A DNA stretch of 64,000 nt from Struthidea cinerea (GCA_013397865.1 VZTI01005024.1:1134791-1198790), one strand, 5' to 3'; positions 49,001 through 63,000 are shown, counted from the first letter of the stretch. The notes: generated by a model from the sequence alone, not told the origin. Translations and numbers: made by a program.

Positions 49001-52000
49001 TATTACAAATACATGGAAATATTAATTTTTGATAAATAGCTGACAGATTTTAAAAATAAAAAAATGAAATCTTTTTGGCCTATATTTTTCATTTTTAACA
49101 AGTTTTTATGTTGCACTTAGGTTATCTATAATCTGAAACACAATGTTTTTACTTTAATTTATCATTAAATATTTAAGAATTTAAATTACATAAATATTTT
49201 TAGGGTTTGTTTTGTCGGGTCTTTTAAATTTGTCCTTTTTGGAGAAGGAAAAAAATAAATTTAAACATTGTAAATTTCAAGCCACTGAACAAATTAAAAA
49301 GAGAAAGACAGATTTGGTCTAGTACAGAAGTAAATTTAATCCATCCCCTCATTTATTAATTCTACTTCAGTATAAACATTTTAAAAAAGCTTAGCAAAAT
49401 TGTTACACAGTCTTTAACTATCATATATTTCTTTCACTTTGTTTGCCTCCATATACAGAGACTCAGCCGAAATGTTACCATAAACTGTTTATTTCTCCCC
49501 TCCTTCCACGTCAGTATTCAATAGATTACAAGGAAATAATGACCACTTTGTATTTCAATCATTAATAAGCAGTATGTATACTCTAATTTGTACAGTATAT
49601 GTTTTTCAGAGAGTTAGTCTTCGGCACATGTGTATTGGAAATTTTGGTTCAGATTTTATATGTCTTTTGCACACCATATTAATATTATTAAGAACACTTA
49701 TTATCTTGGGTAGATAGTTACGGCTTGTCAGACCTTTTAATAGTCTAGTGTAGTAATATTACAGACAAAAAGTAGACAATACTATATTGTGAAATATAAT
49801 ATTTGATACTTACTTCAGAAGACACTTATTACTAAACAATTTACTGATAATTCAGTCACTTCTCCTGGCCACAAGAAAAAAACCCCAGTATTTTAAAAAT
49901 CAAGCCCTTTATATTATCTGTCTGCATATTCTCCCTACAGAGTGCTTCTAGAAATTAACTTAGTTTACAGTGTCTAGCCTCTAGGGACAGCCAGCAGGCA
50001 GTTTTGCCTTAACTGTTTTTAATGTGTGGAAATACACTTCTCAGTTACTCAAAGGATCATGTGGAATTTTTATCGCCCCTCGGAAGTTACTGCACAGCAA
50101 AAAGTCCAGCACTGGATTTGTCTGGCAGTAGAAGCTTTCCTCCCACAGGCCTTAGCCTGGCTTGGTGCAGTTAACCCACATTTTGTGACTGAAAAGCAGC
50201 AATGCTGGTTTGAGGTTGCAACATCACCACTAACCCACACAGTGCCGCCTCATTCAGCTCCACCCTTGAGACTAAACTGGTCATCAGACCATCAGTGACT
50301 GTCATGACAAATAATTTTTGAAGATGGTACTTTAAGATGGGCAACCTCTATGCTATTGCAAAGTTCATGATATACTTTTACATTATTACAGTTGTCCTTG
50401 AATAGCTGCTGATAGAAATGAGATGGGAAATAGTGTCCTTTCCACTGGTGATTATTTCAATTCCCTGATGATTTGTACCGGGATGTTCTGTGAACTGTGG
50501 TACACAAAGGAAGCTACTGAAATTCTGGTTACTAAATCCTTCCTTTCCTCTTGACATTGTGCACCAGGATTGCGTATTGTAGAAGAAAAAAGTATTACTG
50601 AAAGTTTATCAGGTTAGATGAAGGGAATTTTTCCTAAACTGAACGGTTTTACAGACTTTTCTCATGCATGAATAAAGATATGGAAGTTTTCGATCAAAGA
50701 CCAAACAAAAGCTTCATGTTTGACTGATTTATTTTTTTCCTTACTGAAATGAAGGCTTTGACAAAATAATGTTATTTCTTTCCCTTTCACCCAACTTCTC
50801 AGAGACTATCTATTTCCCAAATAGTTTCAAGGGCAATAGCAGAAATTATTTCAATTTTTATTGCATATTGTCTTATAAATACATTCAGGTATAATGGTTT
50901 TACCTTCAAGATAAAGCACATTAAAACATATACACTTACTATTATCCTACTGGATCAGCAGTCCCCACAGTTAAGTAGTTCGGTGTACCACCGGGTGATC
51001 CAGAATCATGAAAATCCTCTCATGATTTTTTTCTTCTCCAAGTTAACAAAAATATATTTCTCTGAAAATAACAAGTGAAGAAATAGAAGCCTGTTCCTTT
51101 AGCTGGATGAACACCGTATGAAATTACTTATTAGCCACTTTCCTGGTGAGCCATGTGACGTTATCTGAATATCCTGCCAAGTAGATGTCAGGTCATGCAG
51201 ACCTGCAGCCATTTGAGGCAATAAAAAAAAGAAATAAAAAATTTTTTCCTGAGTTAAAAAACATCCCATTTTAATTTTTCATAACTTTACCTTCTTTATT
51301 ATTTTTTTTTTTTTTAAATGTCAGAGTTGCTGCACAAACAGCATTCATACCAATTAAACTATGATTTAGTCTTAACCCATCAGGCATTTCATCCTCTAGC
51401 ATCTCAAGCACTATATTGGAAGAGGTGAGATACGGTTGGGAGGGGTGAGGCTTGACTTTTAGCACTTGCAAGATAGTTCATTTTAACTCCTAATTTACTA
51501 CAGGGAATAGAGAAGGGACAATTATTTCTGAATAAAATAAAGGTAATAAACAAAAGGAAATGAAAGTAACATTAGTATCTGTAAAAAAAACAACCAACCA
51601 AAACAAGCCAAAACCCACGACAAGTAAAACCCATAAAAAACACTGCCCTATTTTTTGTTTGAAAGGCTGCAGGTATTTACTTTCAGCACAAAAAAATATT
51701 GTATATTTGCTGGAGGGAATGTATTTATGGTTGACTAAAATTAATTCGTCTAAAAGTTCTAAGACACACTTTGTTTTTGGTGTTTCTTTACTGACACGCT
51801 CTCTTCTGTGAACGTCTTGCAGATTTGAATCTCATATAACCATATATAATCTATTTCATGTCCTACATAGGAAATTTCTCCAAAAAAATATGTGGTGAAT
51901 ATATTTGAATATACTTCGCTCTATACCTGCGAAGAGAGGAAGAAAACGGATTTGGGGAAAGGTGTGCCATTTTACCTGAGGGGATCTCAATCATGGGAGA

Positions 52001-53984
52001 ATTAGAGCAGGGTCAGGTAGCAGAAATTCAGCAGATGGAAGATCTCCAGCAGGTGGACTTACTGTGCATAGCCAGCATGGAGGCAGGCATTCCTGGGAGG
52101 ACCTGATGGCCTACGGATCATGAAAGAAGGTGGCTCATAGTATTTGGAATATTGCTATAGGACTGCTTGTTAAAAATTAGGGGAGTTCATATTAGGAAAG
52201 CAGAAACAAGCAAAGGTAACTTCCTTAAAAGCAGTGTAACCCCTGTCTCACTTCTGAAGCAGAAGTCCCTGTTAAAATCCAAGATTTTCCATACCTTTTT
52301 TTTTTCTCTTCCTCTCGTGGGAAACAGGAACAGAAACAGCAATAAAAACCTTCTACTGGCATACGCATGCAGAGTTTTATTGCTACTGCCGCTCATGTTC
52401 TGTGAGTGAAGAGAATGAAATAAGGAACTATACACTGAAACAGCACAGGGTAAGCAGGCTATACTGCTGAGCAAGTTTACCCTCACCTTCAGATATGGCA
52501 AATTACAGTACTGGATTTAAAGGTATTTGCACTGCATGATCCTTAAATAATAATTATAACCTAAAACTCTGTTATTTAATATTATATATAACCACATCAT
52601 TTCCAATGGATTAATTAATGTATAAACATAGTGATTATATCCCAGACATTTGATGTGGTGTTTGATGCTTTAATTTTAAATTGGACAATATTCTTATGTG
52701 AATTAATCCCTGGATTTTTCTACTCTTTATACATGTTTCAATAATTTCTAAAGATGAATAGTAAAAGAAATTGTACCCCGTTAGGATAGAATTAATCATG
52801 AATGTTATGAAGAAATATGTTCATTCTGCAAGGATAAGTTGCTATTAGTTACTGGAGACAAATTTCTAATGAGCACAGGTCAGTTGGTTTTCTAGCTGAC
52901 ACGAACACCTGTGAAATGAAGGCTTCCAAGAAGGTTACATGGCTTTTTTTGAACAGTCAGGTTTTATTAATTTTTTTCTATCATGCACACTGCCTCTTGG
53001 GTTTTGTTTTTATTTTCTTCTAATTCATATCTTAAAGCTTGCAAGAAAATAAAGTTGACAATTCATATTTTCAGTTCTATTCAGATACTTTTTTGGCCTT
53101 TTCACTATACTTAGGCCAATCCAAAGAAAGGATATTCTAAACTGAAAGCTGTTGAATTTTCTTTTTAAAAGCATTTTTTTCTTGTAACTTGAGAACTTAA
53201 TATGAATTATGATGTTTCAGGTTTATATAGATGCAGTGTTTATCCGAAAACAGGAAGAAGTAAATTCGTAGTTCCTTCTTGTCAAAATGTTATCAAGAGT
53301 ATATGGGGAAAAAATGAAACTGGCTCAAGTTAAATGATGAAGATTCCTTCACTTTTACTTGAAATGACTCAAAACCAATGAAGATTTTTGTGATTACGGA
53401 ACATGGTCTAAGATCCACAGATTTCTGGGGCTTGCTGTGCTTGATATGAGAAGTTCCAATGACAAGCACAACACATTCTTTCTGAAAGACTGGAAACTGA
53501 GGATGAACAATAAGTACTTAAAATAGGGTCATAGCATTTCCTGCTTTAAGTTTCCCACAACTGCTTGAGTTTATTTATAATACTTTTATTTAGACTTCAG
53601 TTAAAATTTGTATATCTGGATAAAGTAGAGTTTTGAAGTCTGACAATCATTAATTGAGTTGTCTGAATGTGTTCTCAATAGCAACCCTGTGTGGAATTTG
53701 ACTGTTTTCCATGCTTTCAAAACATATTGGCAAAGAAGTTTTAACTGGCAGTCTCACGTATTCTATTTTTGTGGAACTTGACAGAAATATGAATTTTGGT
53801 GTTCTTCTGAGTGGTATGAATAACTCTGCACATCTCTGGAAGGTAATTTAGCATGAATGAATTCTTTGCCTTGATATTTATGAGCGCAGCTGTAGGCCAT
53901 AACCTAAAGCCTGGAATAAATTTTCTGTGAAAGTGACATACAACAAGAGTTTTATGAGCCCCAGATCATATAAAGTGTTTGCAA
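46035..53984. other. Long repeat-poor AT-rich stretch
   Basis: About 8 kb with no named repeat and no credible exon. A (CATA)n tract at 47271-47288 ends in a 12-bp palindrome acatacgtatgt (47282-47293). Small GC-richer patches at 50080-50300 and 51960-52140 are not recognised. Open frames here are short or, as at 48255-48599, reflect pyrimidine-rich sequence. Confidence 0.5.
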
Positions 53985-54440
53985 AATTAGAATGATTAAA
54001 GGATGATAAAGCACCAGGCTCAGATAAATTGTTCTGTGGCATGTTTGGGGAACTAGAAAAGTCTGTGTCAGATATTTTTGATAACTCACTGAGGTTAATG
54101 AAGTTAACAGAGGTGGCAAAATATGTTTCCCTTTAAAAGTGTAAGAAAAGATCTATGAAAGATTCAAAACTACAGACCTGAAAAGCATACAATAGTTAGA
54201 AGAATAGTGTGAATGGAGTACATAAGATAGGATTATAAGCCATTTAAAACAATGGCATATAAGGGACATGACTAATTTTCTATATTTCTTTTAAAAATAT
54301 ATATTTACTAAATTTGTGAACAAAGAGGTACCAGTGGAAATAATTATTGTGCATTTCAGAAACATTTTTATATGTCATTATACAAAAGTGCATTTATATG
54401 CTGGTGCTAGCAGTGTTTTGGCATAAGAATTGCAGGAAAG
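53985..54440 (+). mobile_element. Ancient CR1 reverse-transcriptase remnant, forward
   Basis: The frame around 54015 reads KAPGSD and continues with spacing typical of the CR1 RT N-terminal region (about FGELEKSVSDIFDNSL, where the family has an E-L..plS.IF..Sl pattern). Nearby bases echo ctacagacc (the NYRPVS region) and, at about 54305-54380, tactaaatttgtgaacaaag...gaaataattattgtgcatttcag, which fits the segment before the first catalytic aspartate. Stops and indels are frequent. This is an old insertion; assignment to CR1 rather than a related LINE is likely but not certain. Confidence 0.65.
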
Positions 54441-56596
54441 AGATTTTGTGCAATAGCTAAAAACTGGGCCAGGGTTAGTAATCAACTCTCCTTTTTATAT
54501 GGAAACATAGGAATGTGGCACCTGAAGTAGAGTAAAAGGTGGCTCCCCAAATATTTCTGAACTTGCATATTCAGTCAAAAGTTCCAGTTACATTTTTTTC
54601 AGATTTTCTATAGAGTATGACATGGAGTTTTTAGTTAAACTGAATTTTATTCTTGAATAGGGAATTCTTTATGGCTATGCAGATTGGAGTCTTTTGCTAC
54701 ATCTATATTCATACATTAAGAGGGTTAAAGTCTCATTCCCTTGCCTTGATTGCTATTGATGCAGCACATCTCTCCATTTGTTTAAACTGTCTCTTTAACC
54801 CAAGCAAAATGGTCACCATAAATCTGCCCAAGAACAGGTTTCAGAATTTTCATGGGATTTCAATTCATGGATTAATAAATTATGGGTGCCCATTAAATGA
54901 GGATATATATTTGAATGTAAGATAGGGAAGAATAAAGAACTGGACAGGGATTTCTGTTTATTATATCAGAAAGTTCCATAATAGAATATTATCTGCGAGG
55001 TTACGTTCTTAGAAACCAAGATTATTAATACAAAAGTCCTCCTAACTGGGTATATAAATCTCACTGTGATTAGATTGCTGAAAATATCTGATTCATACAA
55101 AATAGTCCAAAAAGTTATAAAATCCCTAAACATAATTTTAAAACAAGATATTTTATAACTGAAGTAATACTGTTGTCTCGCTACAAACAGTATGTGGTAC
55201 TCATCAAGCTGTATGGATGCATTCCATAGACTGTATCATGGTAGAAATGCAAATATTTTTATATGTGTTAGATCTTGTTTCCATGACACTTGAAATACTA
55301 TAGAAAATAATAATAAAAGAGCATATCAGGTAGCATTCCAGTGACTGGAGAGCGTGTATCGTCTAGTGATTAGAAAGATCCTGTCTAATCTTGATGACTA
55401 GGGAAGAAGTAGGAGGATTGGGAATTCAATGAGGTATGTCAAATCTTATTAGTCTACATAATTTCCCCTTGCTGAATTCTGACAAGGCAGCACTGTTATT
55501 GAAACAGAGCAAATATTCATAGTAAATAATAATTCATTTAAAGTTTTAAAACTATGTCAGCAAATAATTATTTTCTTTCAAATTCTTTTTTCTTACAAAT
55601 ATGTAGCTTATTACTCAATATTTAAGTGTTGCTGCACAGCAATTATTAGTTAAATAAAAGATAGCGTGTCAGTCTTGTTACATCCTTGGGTAAGGATAAT
55701 TCACATTTATGACAATAAAATTAAATAAAACAAATATCTCATTTAGTTTTCTGTTGACTTTCCTCAAATTATACTGCAATGAATCATAACACCTAGGGGG
55801 AGCATAAGCATAGTTTTATTTAAATAATTAAAATTATATCACAAAAATCCATATCTTATTACAATTAATTTTCTTCTTTATTTAAACCTGATAATTTCAG
55901 TTTTTTGTGTTTCCTATGATATGAAAAAAGCAATTCAATAAATTCTGTCCTTTTTTCAAAGCATTTCCCTATGGTTTATTTCACTTCATGTGTATTTGCT
56001 TTGAAAGGAGAAGAGGCTTTCCTACCATTTCAACATAGTGACAGATTAAACTTAAAATTCTATTTCTTGCTTATGCTATATTCCTACTGCAATCAGATAT
56101 GCCATGGTGTTACATTCTATTTGACAACTCTTTCTCTCAGCTGAAATTTGTCTCTTGAAACTTAAAAACTCTGTCATTTGACCCCACAGTGATCTGTTAT
56201 TCATCTATTAACTGACAATCTGTGAATAAACATTATCTGTTCTTAAATCATCTCTCAAGAGGTGGGCGGATTGACATTATGTTTTTGTTACCTGCTGAAG
56301 TTTTGTTTCATTTAAGTTCGGGAGTTTCTTCCCTTCACTGGGTACTGAAAGATGTTTGCCAGTGAGAGCATGTAAGAGATCAAGAGCCCAGATGACTGAT
56401 CCCAAATGAAGCAGAAACAAATTGATATCAGCAAGCAGCAGAGATAGTAACTAGCTCCAAAACAAGAGGTCATGATCTGAGGTTAAAGGGGGTAGTAGCT
56501 GAGAGGCAGCTCAAACAGCCTGTCTTTATACAAGGAAAAATTCAAATACAGAGCAAAGCAGCGAGAAACTGTAAAACACACAACTGGAGCCATGAA

Positions 56597-56660
56597 GAAT
56601 AGGTTTTTGTGGTATTTGGAATGTATTTACCTAGAAGTAGAGATATAATGTTCAAAAAAT
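56597..56660 (+). repeat. 64-bp dispersed duplicate, copy 1
   Basis: Identical to 57987-58050 at 61 of 64 positions, starting gaataggtttttgtggtatt and ending atgttcaaaaaat. An N follows directly at 56661. No repeat family is recognised. Confidence 0.93.
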
Positions 56661-57374
56661 NTTGGGGAGAAGAAAAAATATTTCATAAATGGAATCATGA
56701 TTAGAGGAAAGTCCGTGACTTTTTCTTCAGATCAAAGTTAAGGCTCAGAATCATAAGAGGGATTAGAAACAAAATTAACTATCAAAAAGTTATTCTATCT
56801 CCCTGCTTAAATTGTAATCTAGGTAACTTCTGCTTTACTTTTATTCTTAATATTTTGTATGGTTTGATTTTTAAGAGAAAAATGTCTCCTGCTCAGTTTA
56901 AATTAATTTTTAGACTACACTGTATTTCAGACTGAATTTAAACTTCTCCCTGTTTATATGTGCTATAATTTTGATTGTAGGAACAGTCTTCCATCTGCAT
57001 AATCTGTTTTGACAAGAGCCTTTCAGTTTTATTGTAAGGTTCCATGCTCTAGCTGGAAATCTCAAGTATTGTCTAATAGTCTATGGACAGTGACGCTCAG
57101 AAAAAAGAAACATAGAAACACATGAAAATGTTACATGCAGGAGGTGGAATATTAGCTTTTTGCATTTTCTGTTGATTTTAAGTTCATGGAAGCATTCTTC
57201 TATGCCAAGAGAAGGTGTCTATGATTGATTTTGTAAGGAATTTAGGAACTGTTCTAGAAAAATTGAAATCTTCTCTGGCTTCACAGTACTTTGTCAACTA
57301 ATATTTCTATGAAATAAAGCCTAGGTGGTGTAGTGAGATTAGATGGACTTTATCACATTTCCCCAGACAAGTTT

Positions 57375-57518
57375 TGACACGTGTCACGTAAATTAATGAC
57401 CATACAACTTTTCTCAAATGTTCTTCAACATTTTTCTAGAAACAGAATGATCAGGCAACTAGTTGGGTTGAATCATATGTGAATCACATGTGAGTCACGT
57501 ATGAATCAGCTGCAGCTG
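57375..57518. promoter_or_regulatory. Cluster of E-box-like sites, four in exact 11-bp register
   Basis: A perfect palindrome tgacacgtgtca at 57375-57386 contains CACGTG. About 90 bases on, four 11-bp units (57470-57480, 57481-57491, 57492-57502, 57503-57513), each starting ga(a/g)tca, place CATATG, CACATG, CACGTA and CAGCTG at 57474, 57485, 57496 and 57507, followed by another CAGCTG at 57513. The motifs are CANNTG cores (one degenerate) as bound by bHLH factors. Function is inferred only; the repeat could be a neutral short tandem duplication. Confidence 0.35.
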
Positions 57519-57986
57519 AAGGAAGTAAGGAAAACATGTAAACTGAAATATGTGATACAGCATTACATTATTGGCATAGAAACAGATATGAGAATAGAAG
57601 ACAAATTAGATAAGTTTATATTTAATTTTCCTTTTTGATTTTGTGGCAGACTGACCAATAATGAGCAAGAAAATTCTCATTGTAACTTTGGTTGTATTCA
57701 TAACAGGATAAATAATGTTATGCACGCTGCCAGTATTAACACAGTGTTACTTCAGTACTACCAGTGCTAACACAATGCTACTGGAGTTCTGGTGTAAGGT
57801 AGTTGTAAAGCTAAAATGTGGCATGCTAACAGATCCATACAGTAGACTGCAAATTTATTCATCTGTCTGGCTTGTGTTTCGTCTTCTGCATGATTGCAGC
57901 ATATTGAGTACTGAATCAGAGTGCAATACAGGATTTGGTTTTTCCTTCCACCTGAACTATCTTTCTCTCAGGAAATCAGTAAAAGA

Positions 57987-58050
57987 GAATAGGCTTTTGT
58001 GGTATTTGGAATATATTTACCTAGAGGTAGAGATATAATGTTCAAAAAAT
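57987..58050 (+). repeat. 64-bp dispersed duplicate, copy 2
   Basis: Partner of 56597-56660, same orientation, 1390 bp downstream, three mismatches. Homology fades to a few matching bases outside these limits. Confidence 0.93.
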
Positions 58051-59223
58051 CCTTGGACAGCCATTTCTTCTGAATGCCAATAAAGTAATTATGGTATTTT
58101 TATTACTATTTATTCTCATCAGAGTCTGAGGATCCAAGTAAGGAATAGCAGAATCTTAATTTCAGCAGAGACTAGAGAAAAGGGGTGGAAGAAAACACAA
58201 CAAATTGGTGTGGAAGAAACAAGTAGCGCTAAAAATATTACTAGTTTTCATTTAGAATGATTACTTTCAAGTAATTACATTCATGTAATGGAACTATAGT
58301 TAAGAGCTGAGATATAAAAAAAAGACCCACAAAGAACTTTTCCATGTCAAACTATGAAAGGTTTAAGTATCTCTATACTTATATTAGATTCATCATGTGG
58401 AAACAGTAGAGAAAACTCCAACTGAGAAAACATCAAACCAATTATTAGAAATCTTCATTATCATGTTCATTAGTGAAATCAGGGTATTTTATTGCTCTGT
58501 TTAGTTATTTGCTACGTTTTTTTCCTATTTGTCTGTATATAAAGTTTCATAATGTTTGTATTTAGAATGCATGTCATTACTTTCAATATTACTAAGAAAT
58601 ATTTTGATCAGGAAGAACTTTTCAAAATATGTTTTTCCATTTGAAAATTTTAGTTATCCAATCACGGGAAAAAAAAAATGTTGAATAATTCAGAGGACCA
58701 ATCAAGTGCATGGAATAGTAAATCAATTACATCCAGTGAAAAGAGGGAATGTTCAACATAAACACAAAAATTGAATTGATTAGCAGAATGCATTCAGAGA
58801 TTTATATACTTTTTAAAGCATAAAAACTTTGGTATGATTGATGGTGTTTTGAGAATAATAAAGGACTAAATTTACAGCAAACATTAGTAAGCATATCATT
58901 TTACATTTGATGTTTGAGTTGATGGAATTATAAGTCTCATTCATAAAATTTTGTTTTAGAAGAGTTTGACTATGTGAACATGATTGTGGAATGACATTCT
59001 GACAGTACTTATTACTCAGGCAAAATGAATTTGCATTGAAGTAAAGACAGTAAGACTGTAAAGGGGTTTCCATGTCTCAGCTCTGGGGTCCAATTAAATA
59101 TTCACTCCTACTTTCACTGGGGTTTTTTACTTTGCTTTTCTTGTGAATTCATTTTGTTCCTCTGAAGTGTCTCTATTCATCCATCTCTTCCTTCTTTTAG
59201 ATGCCTACTCGGTCCTTTGCTTA

Positions 59224-60075
59224 ATCATAGAATCATAGAATCATTTAGGTTGGAAAAAACCTTTATGATCACCTAGTCCAACTGTTGCCTAGTCTACCAT
59301 TAAACCATGTCCCTAAATGTCATATCTATAAATCTTTTAAACTCCTCCAGGGGAGGTGACCACCACTGCCCTGGGCAGCCTGTTCCAATGGCTGACCACT
59401 GTTTCCATGAAGAATTTTTTCCTAATATCCAATCTAAACGTACCTTCGTGTCAGTTGAAGTCATTTCCTCGTCCTGTTGCTTGTTACTTGGGAAAAGAGA
59501 CCGACCCCCACATGGCTACAACTTCCTTACAGGTGGTTGTAGAGAGCAGTAAAGTCCCCCTTGAGCCTCCTTGTCTCTGGGCTAAACAACCCCAGATCCC
59601 ACAGGCCACTCCTCATAGGGCTTGTTTCCAGGCCCTTCTTCAGCTCCGTCGCCATTCTCTGGACACACTCCAGAAACTAAACATCTTTCTTGTAGTGAGG
59701 GACCCAAAATCAAGCACAGGATTCAAGGTGTGGCCTCACCACTGTTGAGTACAGGGAGACAATCACTGTCCTGGTCCTGCTGGCCGTGCCATTGCTGACA
59801 CGGGCCAGGATGCCATTGGCCTTCTTGGCCACCTGGGCACCCACTGGCTCGTGTTCAGCCACTCTTGACCACCACCAGGTCCTTTTCCTCCAGGCAGCTT
59901 TCCAGCTACTTTTCCCCTTGCCTGTAGTGCTGTATGTGGTAGTTGTTATTTAAGTGCAGGACCTGACTTGTTGAACTTCACACCACTGGCATGATGTCAT
60001 CAATCCAGACTGTCCAGGTCTTTCTACAGATCCTTCCAACCTTCAAATAGATCAAAACTCCAACCTAACTAGTTG
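59224..60075 (-). mobile_element. CR1 LINE, reverse, 852 bp with intact 3' octamer tail
   Basis: Starts with repeated atcatagaatcatagaatcat, the reversed CR1 terminal octamer repeats, and continues through aggttggaaaaaacc, the gggcagcctgttccaatgg block, ttcctaatatccaatctaaac and gtgtggcctcaccactgttgag to ctgtccaggtctttctacag and aaatagatcaaaactcc near 60060. It is the best-preserved CR1 in the window by wording, but frames are still broken. 5'-truncated within the RT region. Confidence 0.97.
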
Positions 60076-63000
60076 ACTAAATAAGTGAAAGACCTCTGAG
60101 AAAGAATATTTGTGAAAACAAACAAACAAAAAAGATAATTAATTATAAGAAATTATCCTCGTGCCACAATTAGACTCCTGGCACATGGAATTCTCATAAA
60201 GGAACAAGTCCAAAATATTCTATTTTTAAAGTTTTTAATCAAGAACTTAATATGGACTTGATATGGTCTGAATGTTTCATGTTTGCATTACAGTAACAAT
60301 AACTAATTTAAAAAACCCTCTTGCTTTCTGTCAAGTAGTTATATAGACTACTGAGTATTGATACACAGGGTAATGCTGTGCACAGTTCATGTAAAGAAAG
60401 GCTCAGAGTGAAACATGTTATAAGAAATAAATTTTTAAGTTTTCACTTTAATGTCTTCACTGATTAAAACAAAATCTCTGCATATTTCTGCAAATGAGGA
60501 TATTAAGCTAAATAAATTAACTATAAAGTGTCTTAACAAAAAACTTCGTTCATTAATTTGAATGGGTAAAATAAATCTAATGTACATTAATGAATGATGG
60601 CTTTATGGCTCATTTTCTAATGTCTGAATTAGAAAGTGAAGCAATCATGAATTGCCTGCTCCTCTGGTGAACAAGATCCACAGTATTTTTACAATTAATT
60701 CCTGGCAGACTTACCCTTCATCATGACCCAGAATGTGTCCTGAAGTCCCAGGATGAAAGCTGAGATGTCTCTGCCCTTGACCCCTAGGCCCCAGCACTTC
60801 ATTTTCAAAAAAGCTGAGTATCATTCAACGGAGTTGGTGGGAAACATAAGCTTTCCATGTGAGGGAGCTGACAGCGCTGCTGAACCGAACATAACATTCA
60901 GCATGAGATCAATAACTCATGGTCTCCTTCTGAATGGGATTGCTTTTCTTTTGTGCGTGTAAGGGGAGCCTGGGGCTGAGCTAGTTACTGCCTTGGAGTG
61001 ATTGAATGCAGAGGAATGAATGAGCAGTAAAGCAGCGCTTGCCCTCCCTCCCTCCCCCCTTCCCACTCCCCCTTTTCNCTTGTGTTTTAGGCCCAGTGTC
61101 AGGAGAGGAGGAGAGGAACAGGTTCAGATTGGACAGTAGAAGTGCCCCGGTGTGCCCGTGACTGAGGCAGTGAATGCTGTTAAGCGGAGTGGCTGTGCCC
61201 TGGGTTCCTGCCCCACCACAGGGATCCCCCACCACCGCCCTGACCTGCTGCCCTGGGGAGGTCAGCACTCAAAGGCAGCCTGGGAAGACAAGTTAGAGTT
61301 ACTAACCTCTCCTCAGGGCACTCTATCAGCATATGACACTGACCTAAACACCTCCTTAACCTAGAAATTAGGATCTTATACTAGGGAGGTAAAATGGTGG
61401 CCAGTGGTGAACTTTAAATTCTATAGAGTCTTTTGATGGCTGAGTAGGTGTAACTTATATGACAAAGGAGATACAACAGCAGCAAGTATAGTAGGACAGA
61501 ATTAATGTGTGCTTCCTAGTTTCTCATTTGTTTATGTATGTTCACTTTAATTGACATTGGTTATAAGCATTCAGTGGATGAAAAGAGTCATAAGTGTCTA
61601 TGCTTCTCTTTCCTTTTCAAGGTGCCAAAGCAAATAAGGATACTTCTGGACTTCATACAGGATACTACTGATGGGGGAAGCCACTTCTTTTGGAGAGACC
61701 ACAGTATTTCTGTAACAGGGATGATAGTGTGTTTCAGTTCTGTCACATGTTGAATGCAGAATTTCCATGATTTTCAAATGGGATTTTGCATTTTTCTCAG
61801 CTTTATCTGATTTTAATTTGACTAAAGCATTGATGAAAAAGAAAAATATATTTTACTATAACATGGATTTTTAATAATTCCTGACAGCATCTTTTATTTT
61901 ATCCCCACTTCAAGTGTTAATTTTTAGCATTTTTTTCAAATTGTCTATTCTACTATTACCACCTAATTCCACTATAAACAGATTGACCTCTGCTCTAGAG
62001 TAAAGGGTTTGGTTTTCTTCTTCCTTTGCCATTGATTTTTGTAATTCTTCCTCTGCCTAATACAAGTGGCAAAGGAAGAGAGTCCCTTGACATCATACAT
62101 CTTTGCTCAGCAGGCTTTCTTAAGCTTGACTAACTAGTTAATTAAAAACATTTGACACTGGTCACAGAGTAATGGTCACCTAAATACATTGATTGGTTAC
62201 TAGTTCATACACTTGAAGTTTAAAGTACCAGGACTTTTACAAAAAAACCCAACCTTTTGGTATCGCTATCGGCCAGTTTCATGCAATAACTATTTTATGT
62301 TCACAGTCTTGAATAGTTACAGTTTTTTAAAGTGCAGTATCCTATACACCGATAAGTAGTAAAAGATTTTTGTGTGCTGGTTTTAGAGCAAATTTGGAAC
62401 AGCGTTAATCTTGATACAGTTTTACTTTTATTAATTTGGACATAAAAGTCTTCCAAAGGTATATTATTAGAAAGAATAAAAAAGAAAGAAAAATACAGTT
62501 ATATGAATTATAAAGACCACTCAAGCTAACTAAATAACACAAGGTTTGAAAATAGTTGAATGGCTTTTTTGCCCTCCTTTTCTTCTTTCTGTACGGTAAA
62601 GGAGGGTAATACTGAAAATGGCCAGAATTAGCAAAGTTACCTCTTTTTATGAAAAAAATAATAAAGTTACCTGTGGAAGAATGCGTGAAATCAGTATATA
62701 GATTTTTCAGTGTCTAGAGAAATGGGCTTTTACAGAATCCCAACCTCAACCTATGTCTTTTAGAGGGGAAGGAAAAAGAATTTAGGGAAAAAAGTTGACA
62801 ATAATTAAAACTATTTTTATGGATACATTGTGTTCATAAAATTATCTTAAATAATTACTCCTCTCTCTTCCTTTTTGCTACTAAACTCTAACCATAGAGA
62901 CCCCAAACAAACAAGCAAAAAAAATTCCCCAATTCACAATGTATTTCACTTTTGCAGTGACCAACATTTAGCTAGTGAAAAATAAGTTCTTAGTAGACTT

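Larger units (their letters stand above)
54441..59223. other. Repeat-poor AT-rich stretch with a 64-bp duplication and an E-box-like array
   Basis: No gene is recognised. Holds the paired 64-bp segments at 56597-56660 and 57987-58050 and the motif cluster at 57375-57518. A single N lies at 56661. Confidence 0.55.

Noticed and set aside
61300..61330. Textbook-looking branch point (ttactaac) and acceptor (ctctcctcag)
   Set aside because: The branch point to AG distance is about 11 nt, shorter than usual, and the following frames close quickly.
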